DNA of 64,000 bases from Flavobacterium muglaense (GTDB lineage: Bacteria; Bacteroidota; Bacteroidia; Flavobacteriales; Flavobacteriaceae). The first letter of the stretch is position 1. Every line of letters begins with the position of its first letter. The stretch is from assembly GCF_014305155.1 (NCBI RefSeq), contig NZ_JACRUK010000012.1, positions 1-64,000 on the forward strand, in the 5' to 3' direction. Below, piece after piece: positions 51,883 to 60,878 of the stretch. The notes beneath the pieces are model-generated. The model saw only the letters and a program-made list of their open reading frames with translations, made no database searches and was not told the DNA's origin. Made by a program: the position numbers and the translations under genes.

Positions 51883-53097
51883 ATGGAAACTACTAAAACC
51901 TTCATTTGTATTTCTAATTATTTCAAAGGAGCCGATTTTTTGACTCATTTAAATGATCTTGGAAATAAAGTTTATCTAATCACTAGTGAAAAATTACGTG
52001 ATAAACCCTGGCCACATGATGCTATCGAAGAGATTTTTTTCATGCAAGGGCAGGACATCGACTGGAACTTAGAGCATTTATTATTGGGGGTTGGTAATTT
52101 AATGAAATCGAATAAAATTGATGCCATAGTAGCCTTGGATGATTACGATGTTGAAAAAGCAACCTATCTAAGGGAAAACTTGCGAATTGACGGCATGGGG
52201 CAAACTACGGGTCGTTACTTTAGAGATAAACTTGCCATGCGTATGAGAGCCAAAAGTTGTGCTATTCCCAATCCCTCATTTTGCTCGCTTTTTAACGATC
52301 ATGATATCAATACTTTTGCAGATACTGTCGAGGCGCCATGGGTCTTAAAGCCGCGTTCCGAAGCTTCGGCATCTGGGATTATTAAGGTTTTTGATAAGGA
52401 AGCGCTATGGATTCACATCAATGAAATGGGAAATAACCGTTTTAAATATGTATTGGAACAATTTAAACCAGGTGATGTGTACCATTGTGATAGTTTAATT
52501 TTGGATAAAAAAGTAATCTTTAGCTTAACTTCTAGATATTTAGCCACTCCTATGGAAATTTCACAAGGAGGAGGTGTTTTTAGAAGCTCAAATGTTCCTT
52601 ATGGATCAGAAGATGATAAAGCTATTAAAGAGGTAAACGAGCAGGTCATGAAAGGTTTTGGTTTAAAACATGGAGCCGCACACACTGAGTTTATTAAGTG
52701 CAAGGAGGATGGTAAGATCTACTTTCTAGAGACTTCGTCGCGCGTAGGTGGCGCTCACCTTGCCGAAATGGTTGCCGCAGCATCTAATATTAATTTGTGG
52801 AAGGAATGGGCTGCTATTGAAAATGCATTAGTAAAAGGTAAAAAATACAAACTACCCAAAGTAAAGAAAGAATATGCTGGTATTGTACTGACGCTGTCTA
52901 AATACCAACATCCCGATTTATCTTCTTTCTCAGATCCGGAGGTTTGTTTTACAGTACCATTGGATTACCATGCTGGGCTTATAGTCGAATCCAAAAAGAA
53001 TGAACGTGTATTAGAATTGTTGAACGACTACACTGATCGATTGATTAGTGATTTTTCGGTTGTAGTTGCGCCCGAAAAATTAGATAAACTTCATTAA
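51883..53097 (+). CDS. ATP-grasp domain ligase-like protein
   Basis: A 404-residue protein of the ATP-grasp superfamily, which joins a carboxylate to an amine or thiol through an acyl-phosphate. Visible parts: an N-terminal pre-ATP domain (ICISNYFKGADFLTHLNDLGNKVYLIT), DKLAMRMRAKSCAIPNPSF, the lysine-bearing APWVLKPRSEASASGIIKV, and metal ligands in IYFLETSSRVGGAHLAEM. These resemble carnosine-synthase-like and amino-acid ligases. It is the third gene of a tight operon with an esterase and an aminopeptidase, so making or modifying a peptide-like compound is plausible. The product is unknown. Confidence 0.8.
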   Translation: METTKTFICISNYFKGADFLTHLNDLGNKVYLITSEKLRDKPWPHDAIEEIFFMQGQDIDWNLEHLLLGVGNLMKSNKIDAIVALDDYDVEKATYLRENLRIDGMGQTTGRYFRDKLAMRMRAKSCAIPNPSFCSLFNDHDINTFADTVEAPWVLKPRSEASASGIIKVFDKEALWIHINEMGNNRFKYVLEQFKPGDVYHCDSLILDKKVIFSLTSRYLATPMEISQGGGVFRSSNVPYGSEDDKAIKEVNEQVMKGFGLKHGAAHTEFIKCKEDGKIYFLETSSRVGGAHLAEMVAAASNINLWKEWAAIENALVKGKKYKLPKVKKEYAGIVLTLSKYQHPDLSSFSDPEVCFTVPLDYHAGLIVESKKNERVLELLNDYTDRLISDFSVVVAPEKLDKLH

Positions 53098-53146
53098 GTT
53101 CGAAAATAAAAATTTAAATAATAAGTAATAACCTGTTCATCCATTC

Positions 53147-54802
53147 ATGAAAAAATATTCTATTTTCCTTTTTATATTCCTGCTTTCTGTAACATATAGC
53201 GAGGCGCAGGGACTACTATCTAAGTCTGAAAATCAATTTAGTAAACAAGATTCTTTGCGTGGAAGCATCACAAAAGAAAGGATTTGGTGGGATGTAAAAT
53301 ACTATCATTTAGATATAAAAGTAAATCCGTTAGATAGCACTATTACAGGCTATAACACGATTCAATATAAAGTGTTACAGGAATATAAAAGGATGCAAAT
53401 CGATTTGCAAAAACCGATGGAGATTTACAAAGTAATGCAAGATGGTAAAACAGTGCAATTCAAACGTGAAGGGAATGTATTTTATATTGATCTAGAAGCG
53501 GCTCAAACTCTAGGTACGACTAAGGAACTAACTATTTTTTATGGAGGTAAACCAAAAGTAGCTGTTAATCCGCCTTGGGATGGTGGAATAACTTGGAAAA
53601 AAGATAGTACTAAAAATCTATTTATCGCCTCTTCTTGTCAAGGGTTGGGTGCTAGTGTTTGGTGGCCCAATAAAGACCATATGTATGATGAAGTTGAAGG
53701 AATGGAAATTAGCGTGAATGTTCCGGGTAATTTAACGGATGTTTCGAATGGTCGACTAGAAGCAGTAAAAACACTTAAAGATGGAACTAAAACCTATACC
53801 TGGGTAGTTAAAAACCCTATCAATAATTATGGCGTTAACATCAATATTGGAGATTATGTAACATTTTCAGAGAAATATAAAGGTGAAAAAGGAGATCTAG
53901 ACTGTGTTTATTATGTTTTAAGAGAAAATTTGGCGAAAGCCAAAGTACAATTCAAAGATGTACCTCGTATGTTAAAAGCATTTGAACATTGGTTTGGTCC
54001 TTATCCTTTTTACGAAGACAGTTACAAACTAGTGGAAGCTCCTTATTTAGGTATGGAACATCAAAGCTCTGTTACCTATGGAAATGGGTACAAAAATGGC
54101 TACCGCGGTAGCGATTTAAGCGGAACTGGTTGGGGGCTTAAGTTTGATTTTATCATTATTCATGAGTCAGGACATGAGTGGTTTGCTAATAATATCACCT
54201 ATAAAGATATTGCAGATATGTGGATTCATGAAAGTTTTACTAACTATTCCGAGAGTCTTTTTGTAGAATACTACTATGGTAAAGAAGCTGGTAATGAGTA
54301 TGTGCGGGGCATTCGAAAAAACATAGAAAATGACAAACCTATAATTGGTCAGTACAATGTGAACAATGAGGGCTCAAGTGATATGTATTATAAAGGTGCC
54401 AATATGTTGCATACGATACGACAAATAGTGAACAATGATGAAAAATGGAGAGCCATTCTGAGAGGTTTAAACAGTACTTTTTACCATCAAACGGTCACTA
54501 CAAAACAAATTGAAGATTATTTAAGTGCTCAAGCAGGAATAGATTTATCGACTGTATTTAATCAATATTTAAGAGATATTCGCATTCCCACATTGGAGTA
54601 TTTTTTTAATAGAAATACAATTACATATCGGTGGACAAATTGTGTTGAAGGTTTTAACATGCCTTTGAAAGTGATTATTGATGGTCAAGAAAAATGGTTG
54701 AAACCTAGTGCTAATTGGAACAAGGAACCTTTAAATGTAGAGAAACCGACTCTAAAGATTGATCCTGATTTTTATGTGGCAGGATTTGATATTACAGAAT
54801 AA
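53147..54802 (+). CDS. Secreted M1-family metallopeptidase
   Basis: A 551-residue exported aminopeptidase-like enzyme. The signal peptide covers residues 1 to about 21 (MKKYSIFLFIFLLSVTYSEA). The zinc site is HESGHEWFANNITYKDIADMWIHESF (HExxH, 18 residues, E), and the substrate motif GxMEN appears as GMEHQSS. It lacks the long C-terminal HEAT-like domain of large M1 enzymes, as do many Bacteroidota forms. It probably trims peptides in the periplasm. It stands 49 bases after the ATP-grasp gene and may be separate. Confidence 0.92.
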   Translation: MKKYSIFLFIFLLSVTYSEAQGLLSKSENQFSKQDSLRGSITKERIWWDVKYYHLDIKVNPLDSTITGYNTIQYKVLQEYKRMQIDLQKPMEIYKVMQDGKTVQFKREGNVFYIDLEAAQTLGTTKELTIFYGGKPKVAVNPPWDGGITWKKDSTKNLFIASSCQGLGASVWWPNKDHMYDEVEGMEISVNVPGNLTDVSNGRLEAVKTLKDGTKTYTWVVKNPINNYGVNINIGDYVTFSEKYKGEKGDLDCVYYVLRENLAKAKVQFKDVPRMLKAFEHWFGPYPFYEDSYKLVEAPYLGMEHQSSVTYGNGYKNGYRGSDLSGTGWGLKFDFIIIHESGHEWFANNITYKDIADMWIHESFTNYSESLFVEYYYGKEAGNEYVRGIRKNIENDKPIIGQYNVNNEGSSDMYYKGANMLHTIRQIVNNDEKWRAILRGLNSTFYHQTVTTKQIEDYLSAQAGIDLSTVFNQYLRDIRIPTLEYFFNRNTITYRWTNCVEGFNMPLKVIIDGQEKWLKPSANWNKEPLNVEKPTLKIDPDFYVAGFDITE

Positions 54803-54848
54803 TTTTTGCTAATTTTACATCGGTATGTGTAACTATACTTTTCGATTT

Positions 54849-55523
54849 ATGAAAAATTCAGCTAAAAGAATGGTCTCTTTTCTATTTGTAACTAGTTTTG
54901 CCTTAGGGCAGAATAGTGTCAAGACCTCTAATTTGACTGCAGGGGCCAATGCGATTTCAATTGATACCCTTAGTTTGTCTCCTTCAAGTGAAATGCTTGA
55001 TGAAGAATTGTATTGGTCAATAGTTGAAAGTTCGATTAAAGAAACAAAAACGCAAGAAGATCAGGAAATCTATTTAATTGCTAAAATCGAGAAACTAACT
55101 CCAAAAGAGATGATTGGTTTTCGATTAAGAACAGATCAATTGTTATTTGATACCTACAATGAAAACCTTTGGTGTGCCGCTTATATCATCAACGGAGGTT
55201 GCTCTGATGGTGGTTTTGAGTATTTTAGATGCTGGTTAATTTCGAGAGGAAAAGAAGCATATTATAAAGTAAAAAACAATCCAGATGCTCTGATGAATTT
55301 AGTGGTGAAAGGGCAAGAAAACTATGAATTTGAGGGTTTTTGGTATGTAGCCATGAACGCATTCAAGAACAAAACGAATAAGGAATTATTCTTGTATATT
55401 GATTATGATACTTTTGTTACAAATGACGAAAATTATCCTGTTTTAGACTTTACTTGGAATGTAGATCAGCCTAAAACAATGGAGAAAATTTGTCCTATTT
55501 TATATAAAAATCTTTGGAAATAG
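54849..55523 (+). CDS. DUF4240-domain protein with signal peptide
   Basis: A 224-residue protein. MKNSAKRMVSFLFVTSFALGQ is a likely signal peptide, unusual because DUF4240 proteins are often cytoplasmic. The domain starts at MLDEELYWSIVESS and contains the recognisable LWCAAYIINGGCSDGGFEYFRCWLISRGKEAYYK block, then EFEGFWYVAMNAF. The function of the family is unknown. The ATG at 54849 gives a better signal peptide than the one at 54825. A terminator follows directly. Confidence 0.75.
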   Translation: MKNSAKRMVSFLFVTSFALGQNSVKTSNLTAGANAISIDTLSLSPSSEMLDEELYWSIVESSIKETKTQEDQEIYLIAKIEKLTPKEMIGFRLRTDQLLFDTYNENLWCAAYIINGGCSDGGFEYFRCWLISRGKEAYYKVKNNPDALMNLVVKGQENYEFEGFWYVAMNAFKNKTNKELFLYIDYDTFVTNDENYPVLDFTWNVDQPKTMEKICPILYKNLWK

Positions 55524-55556
55524 AACTGTGGGATAGTTGAATATCCCATAGTTTTA
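55524..55556. terminator. Bidirectional terminator between DUF4240 gene and sugar cluster
   Basis: AACTGTGGGATA (55524-55535) pairs with TATCCCATAGTT (55542-55553) with one G-U, ending in TTTTAT. It lies between convergent genes. Confidence 0.8.
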
Positions 55557-55562
55557 TAGCTT

Positions 55563-56438
55563 TTAGATCAAATTATTTTTGATGTAATTATAACTTGTGA
55601 TTGATGATTCAATAGGATTAGGTTTGTAGTTACTTTCATGCTCTAGAAAGAAGCGTTCCATGCCTGCAAGTTTCGCTTGCGCAAAAATAGCTTTGAAGTC
55701 AATTTTTCCAGTTCCAATTTCGGCATTAAAATCAGGATTTACTTTATCCATATCTTTTACATGCCACATTTTAAACCGACCTGGGTGCTCTTTAAATAAT
55801 TGCAAAGGATCATGTTCTGCGCGAACTACCCAATACAGGTCCATTTCAAAATCAACTAGATTTTTATCGGTTTCATTTAGCAAAATTTCATAGCCATTGG
55901 TTGCTCCAAATTTTTCAAATTCAAAAGCATGGTTGTGATAAGCAAATTTTAGGCCTGCCGCCTTTGCAACTGCGGCTACTTTATTAATCTTAGCAGCCAT
56001 CATTTTATAATCATCAGCCGATTTTGCACGTAAGTTTTCAACAACATAAGGAAATACTATGTACTTACTTCCCAATAGATTTGCTGTTTCCGTGTACGAC
56101 TTGAAAACATCTGTATTTCCATTTTCTAAATAGCCATTGAAATCAAAGTGATTACTGGTAGCTTTCAAATTATTATCACAAAGTATGGACTTAAAGTCTT
56201 TCACAGATGTACCAAAAAAGTTGGTTTTAGGCGAATAACCATAAGTCTCCACCTCTGTGTACCCTGCTTTTCCTACTTGGGCAAGAACTCCTTTAACGTC
56301 TTTTGGTAAGCTATCTCTTAAAGTCCATAACTGGATCCCAATTTTATTTTTTTTCATCGAAAAGGCTAGGGAAGGTGCAATTGCAATTGCTCCCAGTGCC
56401 AAGCCGCTACTTATTAAAAAATCTCTTCTTTTTATCAT
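55563..56438 (-). CDS. Exported TIM-barrel sugar isomerase/epimerase-like protein
   Basis: A 291-residue xylose-isomerase-like barrel. MIKRRDFLISSGLALGAIAIAPSLAFS is a Tat-type signal with KRRDFL, so it is probably folded before export. Metal-site segments include FAYHNHAFEFEKFG, VDFEMDLYWVVRAEHDP, WHVKDMDKVNPDFNAEIGTGKIDF and FFLEHESNYKPNP, giving the usual Glu, Asp, His and Glu ligands. An in-frame ATG at 56471 would overlap the previous gene and spoil the Tat signal. It is the last gene of the sugar-oxidation cluster. The substrate is unknown; a keto-sugar epimerase or lyase role is plausible. Confidence 0.85.
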   Translation of the reverse strand: MIKRRDFLISSGLALGAIAIAPSLAFSMKKNKIGIQLWTLRDSLPKDVKGVLAQVGKAGYTEVETYGYSPKTNFFGTSVKDFKSILCDNNLKATSNHFDFNGYLENGNTDVFKSYTETANLLGSKYIVFPYVVENLRAKSADDYKMMAAKINKVAAVAKAAGLKFAYHNHAFEFEKFGATNGYEILLNETDKNLVDFEMDLYWVVRAEHDPLQLFKEHPGRFKMWHVKDMDKVNPDFNAEIGTGKIDFKAIFAQAKLAGMERFFLEHESNYKPNPIESSITSYNYIKNNLI

Positions 56439-56458
56439 GAGTTGGTTTTTTAGTTTTA

Positions 56459-57352
56459 TTAGATAGAACAAATTGAAATTGCTTTTTTTAAAGATTCCAA
56501 TTTGTTAGCATTTTTTGGTATAAATTCTTGCCCTATAAATCCTTTGAATCCCGTAGCCGCGATAGCTTTCATGATGGCCGCATAATTTAATTCTTGCGTT
56601 TCATCAATTTCATGGCGTCCAGGTACTCCGGCAGTATGGTAATGTGCGATATAATGGTGATTTTCGGTTATGGTACGGATGACATCACCCTCATCAATTT
56701 GCATATGATAAATATCGTATAGCAATTTAAAATGATCCGAATTTAATCTTTTAGCCAGTTCGACGCCCCATGACGTTTTGTTACATTGGTAATCGTGGTG
56801 GTCCAATTTACTATTTAAAAGTTCCATTACTAAGATTACGTTATACTTTTCGGCTAACGGAATGAGCTGCTGTAGTGATTTAACACAATTTTGCCAACCT
56901 TCTTCATCTGTTTTTCCTCTTTTGCTTCCGCTAAAGCAAATTAGATTTTGGTAACCTGCATCAGCGACCAGTGGAATCATCTGACTATAATTTTTAAGAA
57001 GTTTTTCATGAAATTGCTCATCATTAAAACCATCAACCAAATTAATTTCGGCGCCATTACACATCGTTGATAATAGGCCGTGTTTTTTTAACACAGGCCA
57101 ATCCTTTGGTCCTACCAGGTCAATACCTGTTACACCTATTTTTTTTAGTTCGATGCAAAGCGTTTCTATGTTAAAATCATTAAAGCACCAACGTGCTACC
57201 GAATGTTTTAATTGTCCTTTTGAAGAGTCGGGTGTTATTTGAGATTGTTGGTTTACTTTTGCGAAAGCGGAAAAACCAGTAGGAAAGCCTAAAACAGCTG
57301 ATCCAGCAAGGATTCCTTTTAGTAACGATCTTCTATTTAACTGTCCACTCAT
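56459..57352 (-). CDS. Hydroxypyruvate-isomerase-like TIM barrel with Tat signal
   Basis: A 297-residue barrel of the hydroxypyruvate isomerase group. MSGQLNRRSLLKGILAGSAVLGFP is a Tat signal (NRRSLLKG). Metal-binding segments are VILVMELLNSKLDHHDYQCN, FKLLYDIYHMQIDEGDVI, HYIAHYHTAGVPGRHEIDETQELNY and GFIGQEFIPK. Family members isomerise hydroxypyruvate or related small keto-sugars. It lies 11 bases after the transporter gene and upstream of a second exported barrel. Two Tat-exported isomerases in one operon point to sugar chemistry in the periplasm. Confidence 0.85.
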   Translation of the reverse strand: MSGQLNRRSLLKGILAGSAVLGFPTGFSAFAKVNQQSQITPDSSKGQLKHSVARWCFNDFNIETLCIELKKIGVTGIDLVGPKDWPVLKKHGLLSTMCNGAEINLVDGFNDEQFHEKLLKNYSQMIPLVADAGYQNLICFSGSKRGKTDEEGWQNCVKSLQQLIPLAEKYNVILVMELLNSKLDHHDYQCNKTSWGVELAKRLNSDHFKLLYDIYHMQIDEGDVIRTITENHHYIAHYHTAGVPGRHEIDETQELNYAAIMKAIAATGFKGFIGQEFIPKNANKLESLKKAISICSI

Positions 57353-57363
57353 TTCTATTTGAT

Positions 57364-58605
57364 TTAAACAGCAGTTGCTTTATTCTCGGTTGTAGCTGTA
57401 TCACTAAATACGAGTCCAAACAGTAAAAATACTGCTAATGCAATAGCCGCAGGAATAATCCAAACCATTTTCCAATCTGCGGAACCATCTGCTAACTTAT
57501 AATTGTCTGTAATGAAACCTGCTACCATAAATCCAACAAGCATTCCTATTCCATAAGTCGCTAGTGTTATCAATCCTTGGGCGGCACTTTTGTATTTTTC
57601 ACCCGCTTTAGAATTGGTGTAAATTTGACCTGCTACAAAAAAGAAATCGTAACATATTCCATGCAAAGCGATACCTATAATAAGCATAAAACTTAATGAT
57701 TGCCCGTCACCGTAAGCAAATAAAGCATAACGAATAGCCCAAGCTAACATCCCTAATAATATGGTTTTCTTGAATCCAAAACGAACAAAAAATACTGGAA
57801 GTAATAATAAAAATAAGGTTTCGGATACTTGACCGATAGCCATTTTTCCCGTAGGGTTTTCAAGTCCTGCCTGTGTTAAAAAAGGATGTGCATTTTGGTA
57901 ATAAAACGCTAACGGAATACAAATTAGAATGGATGAAATAAAGAAAATCGCAAAGTTTTTATCTTTCAGTAATTTCAAAGCATCAAGTCCAAGGATGTCA
58001 CCAATTTTTATTTTGTCTGTCGAAGCTACTTTTGGAGGTGTTTTGGGTAATGAAAAGCTAAAGAAACCGAGTAACAATGCAGCTCCACCCGCTAGTGCAA
58101 AAGTGTTTTTAAGTAAACCTGCGCTAATCCCATCAACAGAATCCCAATGAAATAGATAACTAATGGCTAGTCCTGCAACGATCCAACCAATAGTACCCCA
58201 TACTCTAATACTAGCAAATTCCTTCTCAGGATCTTTCATTTGGTTGAATGCAACCGAGTTTACCAAGGCTAAAGTTGGCATATACAAAATCATATAACTT
58301 AAAACATAGGTATAGAAAACCGTTATATCATTTGAAACAAACATTTGATACATTAAAAAGGCGCCTGCAAGATGTAGAAACCCTAATATTTTTTCGGCAT
58401 TAAAATAACGATCGGCTATTAGTCCAATAATAAACGGAGCTACGATTGCCCCCCAAGACTGGGTTGAAAAAACGGCTGCAGTTTCGGAACCTGATGCCTT
58501 TAGGTTAGTAGCTAAATACGTTCCTAAAGTAACAAACCATGCGCCCCAGATAAAAAACTCGAGAAACATCATAATAGATAACTTCGTTTTAATGGTAGTA
58601 TTCAT
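57364..58605 (-). CDS. MFS transporter, NupG/nucleoside-H+ symporter family
   Basis: A 413-residue permease with 12 membrane segments. The N-terminus KLSIMMFLEFFIWGAWFVTLGTYL and GLIADRYFNAEKILGFLHL match the nucleoside:H+ symporter branch of the major facilitator superfamily. In Bacteroidota this branch is often found beside Gfo/Idh and TIM-barrel genes, where it probably carries sugars or keto-sugars rather than nucleosides. It lies between two TIM-barrel genes in the operon, supporting uptake of the pathway substrate. Confidence 0.85.
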   Translation of the reverse strand: MNTTIKTKLSIMMFLEFFIWGAWFVTLGTYLATNLKASGSETAAVFSTQSWGAIVAPFIIGLIADRYFNAEKILGFLHLAGAFLMYQMFVSNDITVFYTYVLSYMILYMPTLALVNSVAFNQMKDPEKEFASIRVWGTIGWIVAGLAISYLFHWDSVDGISAGLLKNTFALAGGAALLLGFFSFSLPKTPPKVASTDKIKIGDILGLDALKLLKDKNFAIFFISSILICIPLAFYYQNAHPFLTQAGLENPTGKMAIGQVSETLFLLLLPVFFVRFGFKKTILLGMLAWAIRYALFAYGDGQSLSFMLIIGIALHGICYDFFFVAGQIYTNSKAGEKYKSAAQGLITLATYGIGMLVGFMVAGFITDNYKLADGSADWKMVWIIPAAIALAVFLLFGLVFSDTATTENKATAV

Positions 58606-58648
58606 TGGTTATTAGTTTTTAGTTTTGGTTAGTGAAAATAGTATGGAA

Positions 58649-59701
58649 TTATAAACCTAGAATAGCTCTATTAAAAGACTTACTGCTGTTCACTGCTGCA
58701 AAATCATCAAATGCTTTATCAGTGACTTTAATAATGTTATTTTTAATAAACTGAGCCCCTTCACGAGCACCATCTTCTTGATTTTTTATACAACATTCCC
58801 ACTCCATAACCGCCCAACCTTTAAAATCATACTGAGCCAGTTTGCTAAAAATCGTTTTAAAATCTACTTGGCCATCTCCAGGTGAACGGTATCTTCCAGC
58901 GCGGTTTGCCCAATTCTGGTACCCTCCAAAGGTTCCCTGTTTTCCTGTTGGGTTAAATTCGGCATCTTTTACATGAAAAGCTTTAATTCGATCATGGTAA
59001 AAGTCAATATATTGAATGTAATCTAGTTGTTGCAGTACAAAATGAGAAGGATCATATAAAACACACGCTCTAGAATGGTTGTTTACCGCTTCTAGGAACA
59101 TTTCGTAGGTTTCGCCATCAAATAAATCCTCGCCAGGATGAATTTCATAGCAAAGATCTACGCCATTTTTATCAAATTCATTCAAGATAGGCATCCAACG
59201 TTTGGCTAGTTCAGTAAATCCTTCTTCAACAAGGCCTGCTGGTCTTTGTGGCCAAGGATGAAAATATTGCCAAAGCAGGGATCCACTAAAAGTAGCATGG
59301 GCGTTTAAGCCTAAATTCTGGGAAGCTCTGGCTGCATACATCATTTGCTGGACAGCCCATTCTTGTCGGGCTTTGGGTTTTCCATGAACAGCCGTTGGAG
59401 CAAAAGCATCAAAAAGCTGATCATAAGCAGGATGCACCGCAACAAGCTGGCCTTGTAGATGTGTAGACAATTCGGTTATTTCTAATCCAAAAGAAGCAAT
59501 TTTTCCTTTTAATTCGTCTGCATAAGTTTTGCTTTCTGCCGCTTTTTGCAAATCAATAAAACGCTTGTCTAAAGTTGGCATTTGAATGCCTTTAAAACCT
59601 AAATCAGCAGCCCATTTACAAATTCCGTCAAGGGAATTAAAAGGAGCTTCATCACTTATAAATTGCGCTAAAAAAACAGCTGGTCCTTGTATTGTTGTCA
59701 T
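58649..59701 (-). CDS. TIM-barrel sugar isomerase/epimerase-like protein (cytoplasmic)
   Basis: A 350-residue barrel of the AP-endonuclease-2/xylose isomerase superfamily without a signal peptide. It opens GPAVFLAQFISDEAPFNSLDGICKWAADLGFKGIQMPT. Ligand segments are VDLCYEIHPGEDLFDGETYEMF, CVLYDPSHFVLQQLDYIQYI, FHVKDAEFNPTGKQGTFGGYQ, RYRSPGDGQVDFKTIF and WAVMEWECCIKNQ. Relatives sit next to Gfo/Idh dehydrogenases and act on oxidised sugars. It follows the Gfo/Idh gene by nine bases, so a joint reaction sequence is likely. Confidence 0.86.
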   Translation of the reverse strand: MTTIQGPAVFLAQFISDEAPFNSLDGICKWAADLGFKGIQMPTLDKRFIDLQKAAESKTYADELKGKIASFGLEITELSTHLQGQLVAVHPAYDQLFDAFAPTAVHGKPKARQEWAVQQMMYAARASQNLGLNAHATFSGSLLWQYFHPWPQRPAGLVEEGFTELAKRWMPILNEFDKNGVDLCYEIHPGEDLFDGETYEMFLEAVNNHSRACVLYDPSHFVLQQLDYIQYIDFYHDRIKAFHVKDAEFNPTGKQGTFGGYQNWANRAGRYRSPGDGQVDFKTIFSKLAQYDFKGWAVMEWECCIKNQEDGAREGAQFIKNNIIKVTDKAFDDFAAVNSSKSFNRAILGL

Positions 59702-59710
59702 TGTCTTGTT

Positions 59711-60868
59711 TTAAATTTTAAAAGCGTACCATTTTTGATCTGATTTTCCCGAAGCGATAACATGCTCGATAAAAGCCATTCCTCTCACGCCATCGGCTAC
59801 AGATGGAAAATCTAACATCTCTGCAGTAGGAATACCGCCTTCTATTTTTGCACGAAGCGTCAAGGCAAAATTGCGGTATAAATTCGCGAAAGCTTCTAAA
59901 TAGCCTTCAGGGTGACCGCTAGGTGTTCGTGTGTTAAACTGTGCTGCATTTGATAAATAATCATTTCCTGCTCTGTAAATTTGGGCAGGTGCATCAGGCC
60001 ATTTAATGATTAAGGTGTTGGGCTCCATTTGATGCCATTCTAAACCGCCTTTTTCACCAAATACTTTTATTTTTAAACTGTTTTCTTCGCCCGTTGCAAT
60101 TTGTGAAGCTATCAAAACACCGTTGGCACCATTATCAAATTTTAATAACACGTTTCCGTCATCATCTAGTTTTCTGCCTTCAACAACAATATTAATATCG
60201 GCACACAATTGGGTGATTTTTAAACCCGAAATATACTCACCCAGTTGAGCTGCATGTGTTCCTATATCACCCATACAACCACTAATACCACTTTTTGTAG
60301 GGTCGGTTCTCCATACAGCTTGCTTGTTTCCGTCTTTTTCGGTCAAGTTACTAAGCCAGCCTTGTGGGTATTCAACTATCACTTTTCGAATGGATCCAAA
60401 CTGTTGGTTTGCCACCATTGCGCGGGCCTGCTTCACCATTGGGTATCCAGAATAGGTGTGTGTTAAACATAGTAATAATCCAGTTTCTTTTACTTTTTCT
60501 TCTAATTTTTTAGCTTCCGCCAAAGTCAAAGTCATCGGTTTATCTATCACTACATTAAAACCATGGTCCAAAGCCATCATTGCAGGATCAAAGTGAGCAA
60601 AGTTAGGGGTCACAATAGATACAAAATCCATTCGTTCTTCGATTGGAAGCTGACTTTCGATACGAATCATTTCTGGATAGGAAGCATAACATTTTGATTC
60701 GGGCAAAAACAAGGCTTTTCCTGATTCGATAGATGTTGCTGGATCCGAACTAAAAGCACCGCAATGCAATTCGATTAACCCATCCATATTTGCAGCAATG
60801 CGATGAATAGCGCCTATAAAAGCGTTCTTGCCACCTCCGATCATGCCCATTTTTAATTTTCTATTCAT
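59711..60868 (-). CDS. Gfo/Idh/MocA-family NAD(P)-dependent sugar dehydrogenase
   Basis: A 385-residue oxidoreductase. The Rossmann motif is KMGMIGGGKNAFIGAIHRIAA, and the second strand reaches VSIVTPNFAHFDPAMMALDHGFNVVIDKPMTLTLAEAKKLEE, where DKP carries the lysine typical of the family. SGCMGDIGTHAAQLGEYISG holds the catalytic Asp/His region. Family members oxidise or reduce hydroxyls of sugars and inositols, often at C3. It has no export signal, so it works in the cytoplasm, possibly returning a 3-keto-sugar to the hydroxyl form. Confidence 0.92.
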   Translation of the reverse strand: MNRKLKMGMIGGGKNAFIGAIHRIAANMDGLIELHCGAFSSDPATSIESGKALFLPESKCYASYPEMIRIESQLPIEERMDFVSIVTPNFAHFDPAMMALDHGFNVVIDKPMTLTLAEAKKLEEKVKETGLLLCLTHTYSGYPMVKQARAMVANQQFGSIRKVIVEYPQGWLSNLTEKDGNKQAVWRTDPTKSGISGCMGDIGTHAAQLGEYISGLKITQLCADINIVVEGRKLDDDGNVLLKFDNGANGVLIASQIATGEENSLKIKVFGEKGGLEWHQMEPNTLIIKWPDAPAQIYRAGNDYLSNAAQFNTRTPSGHPEGYLEAFANLYRNFALTLRAKIEGGIPTAEMLDFPSVADGVRGMAFIEHVIASGKSDQKWYAFKI

Positions 60869-60878
60869 TCCTTTTAGA

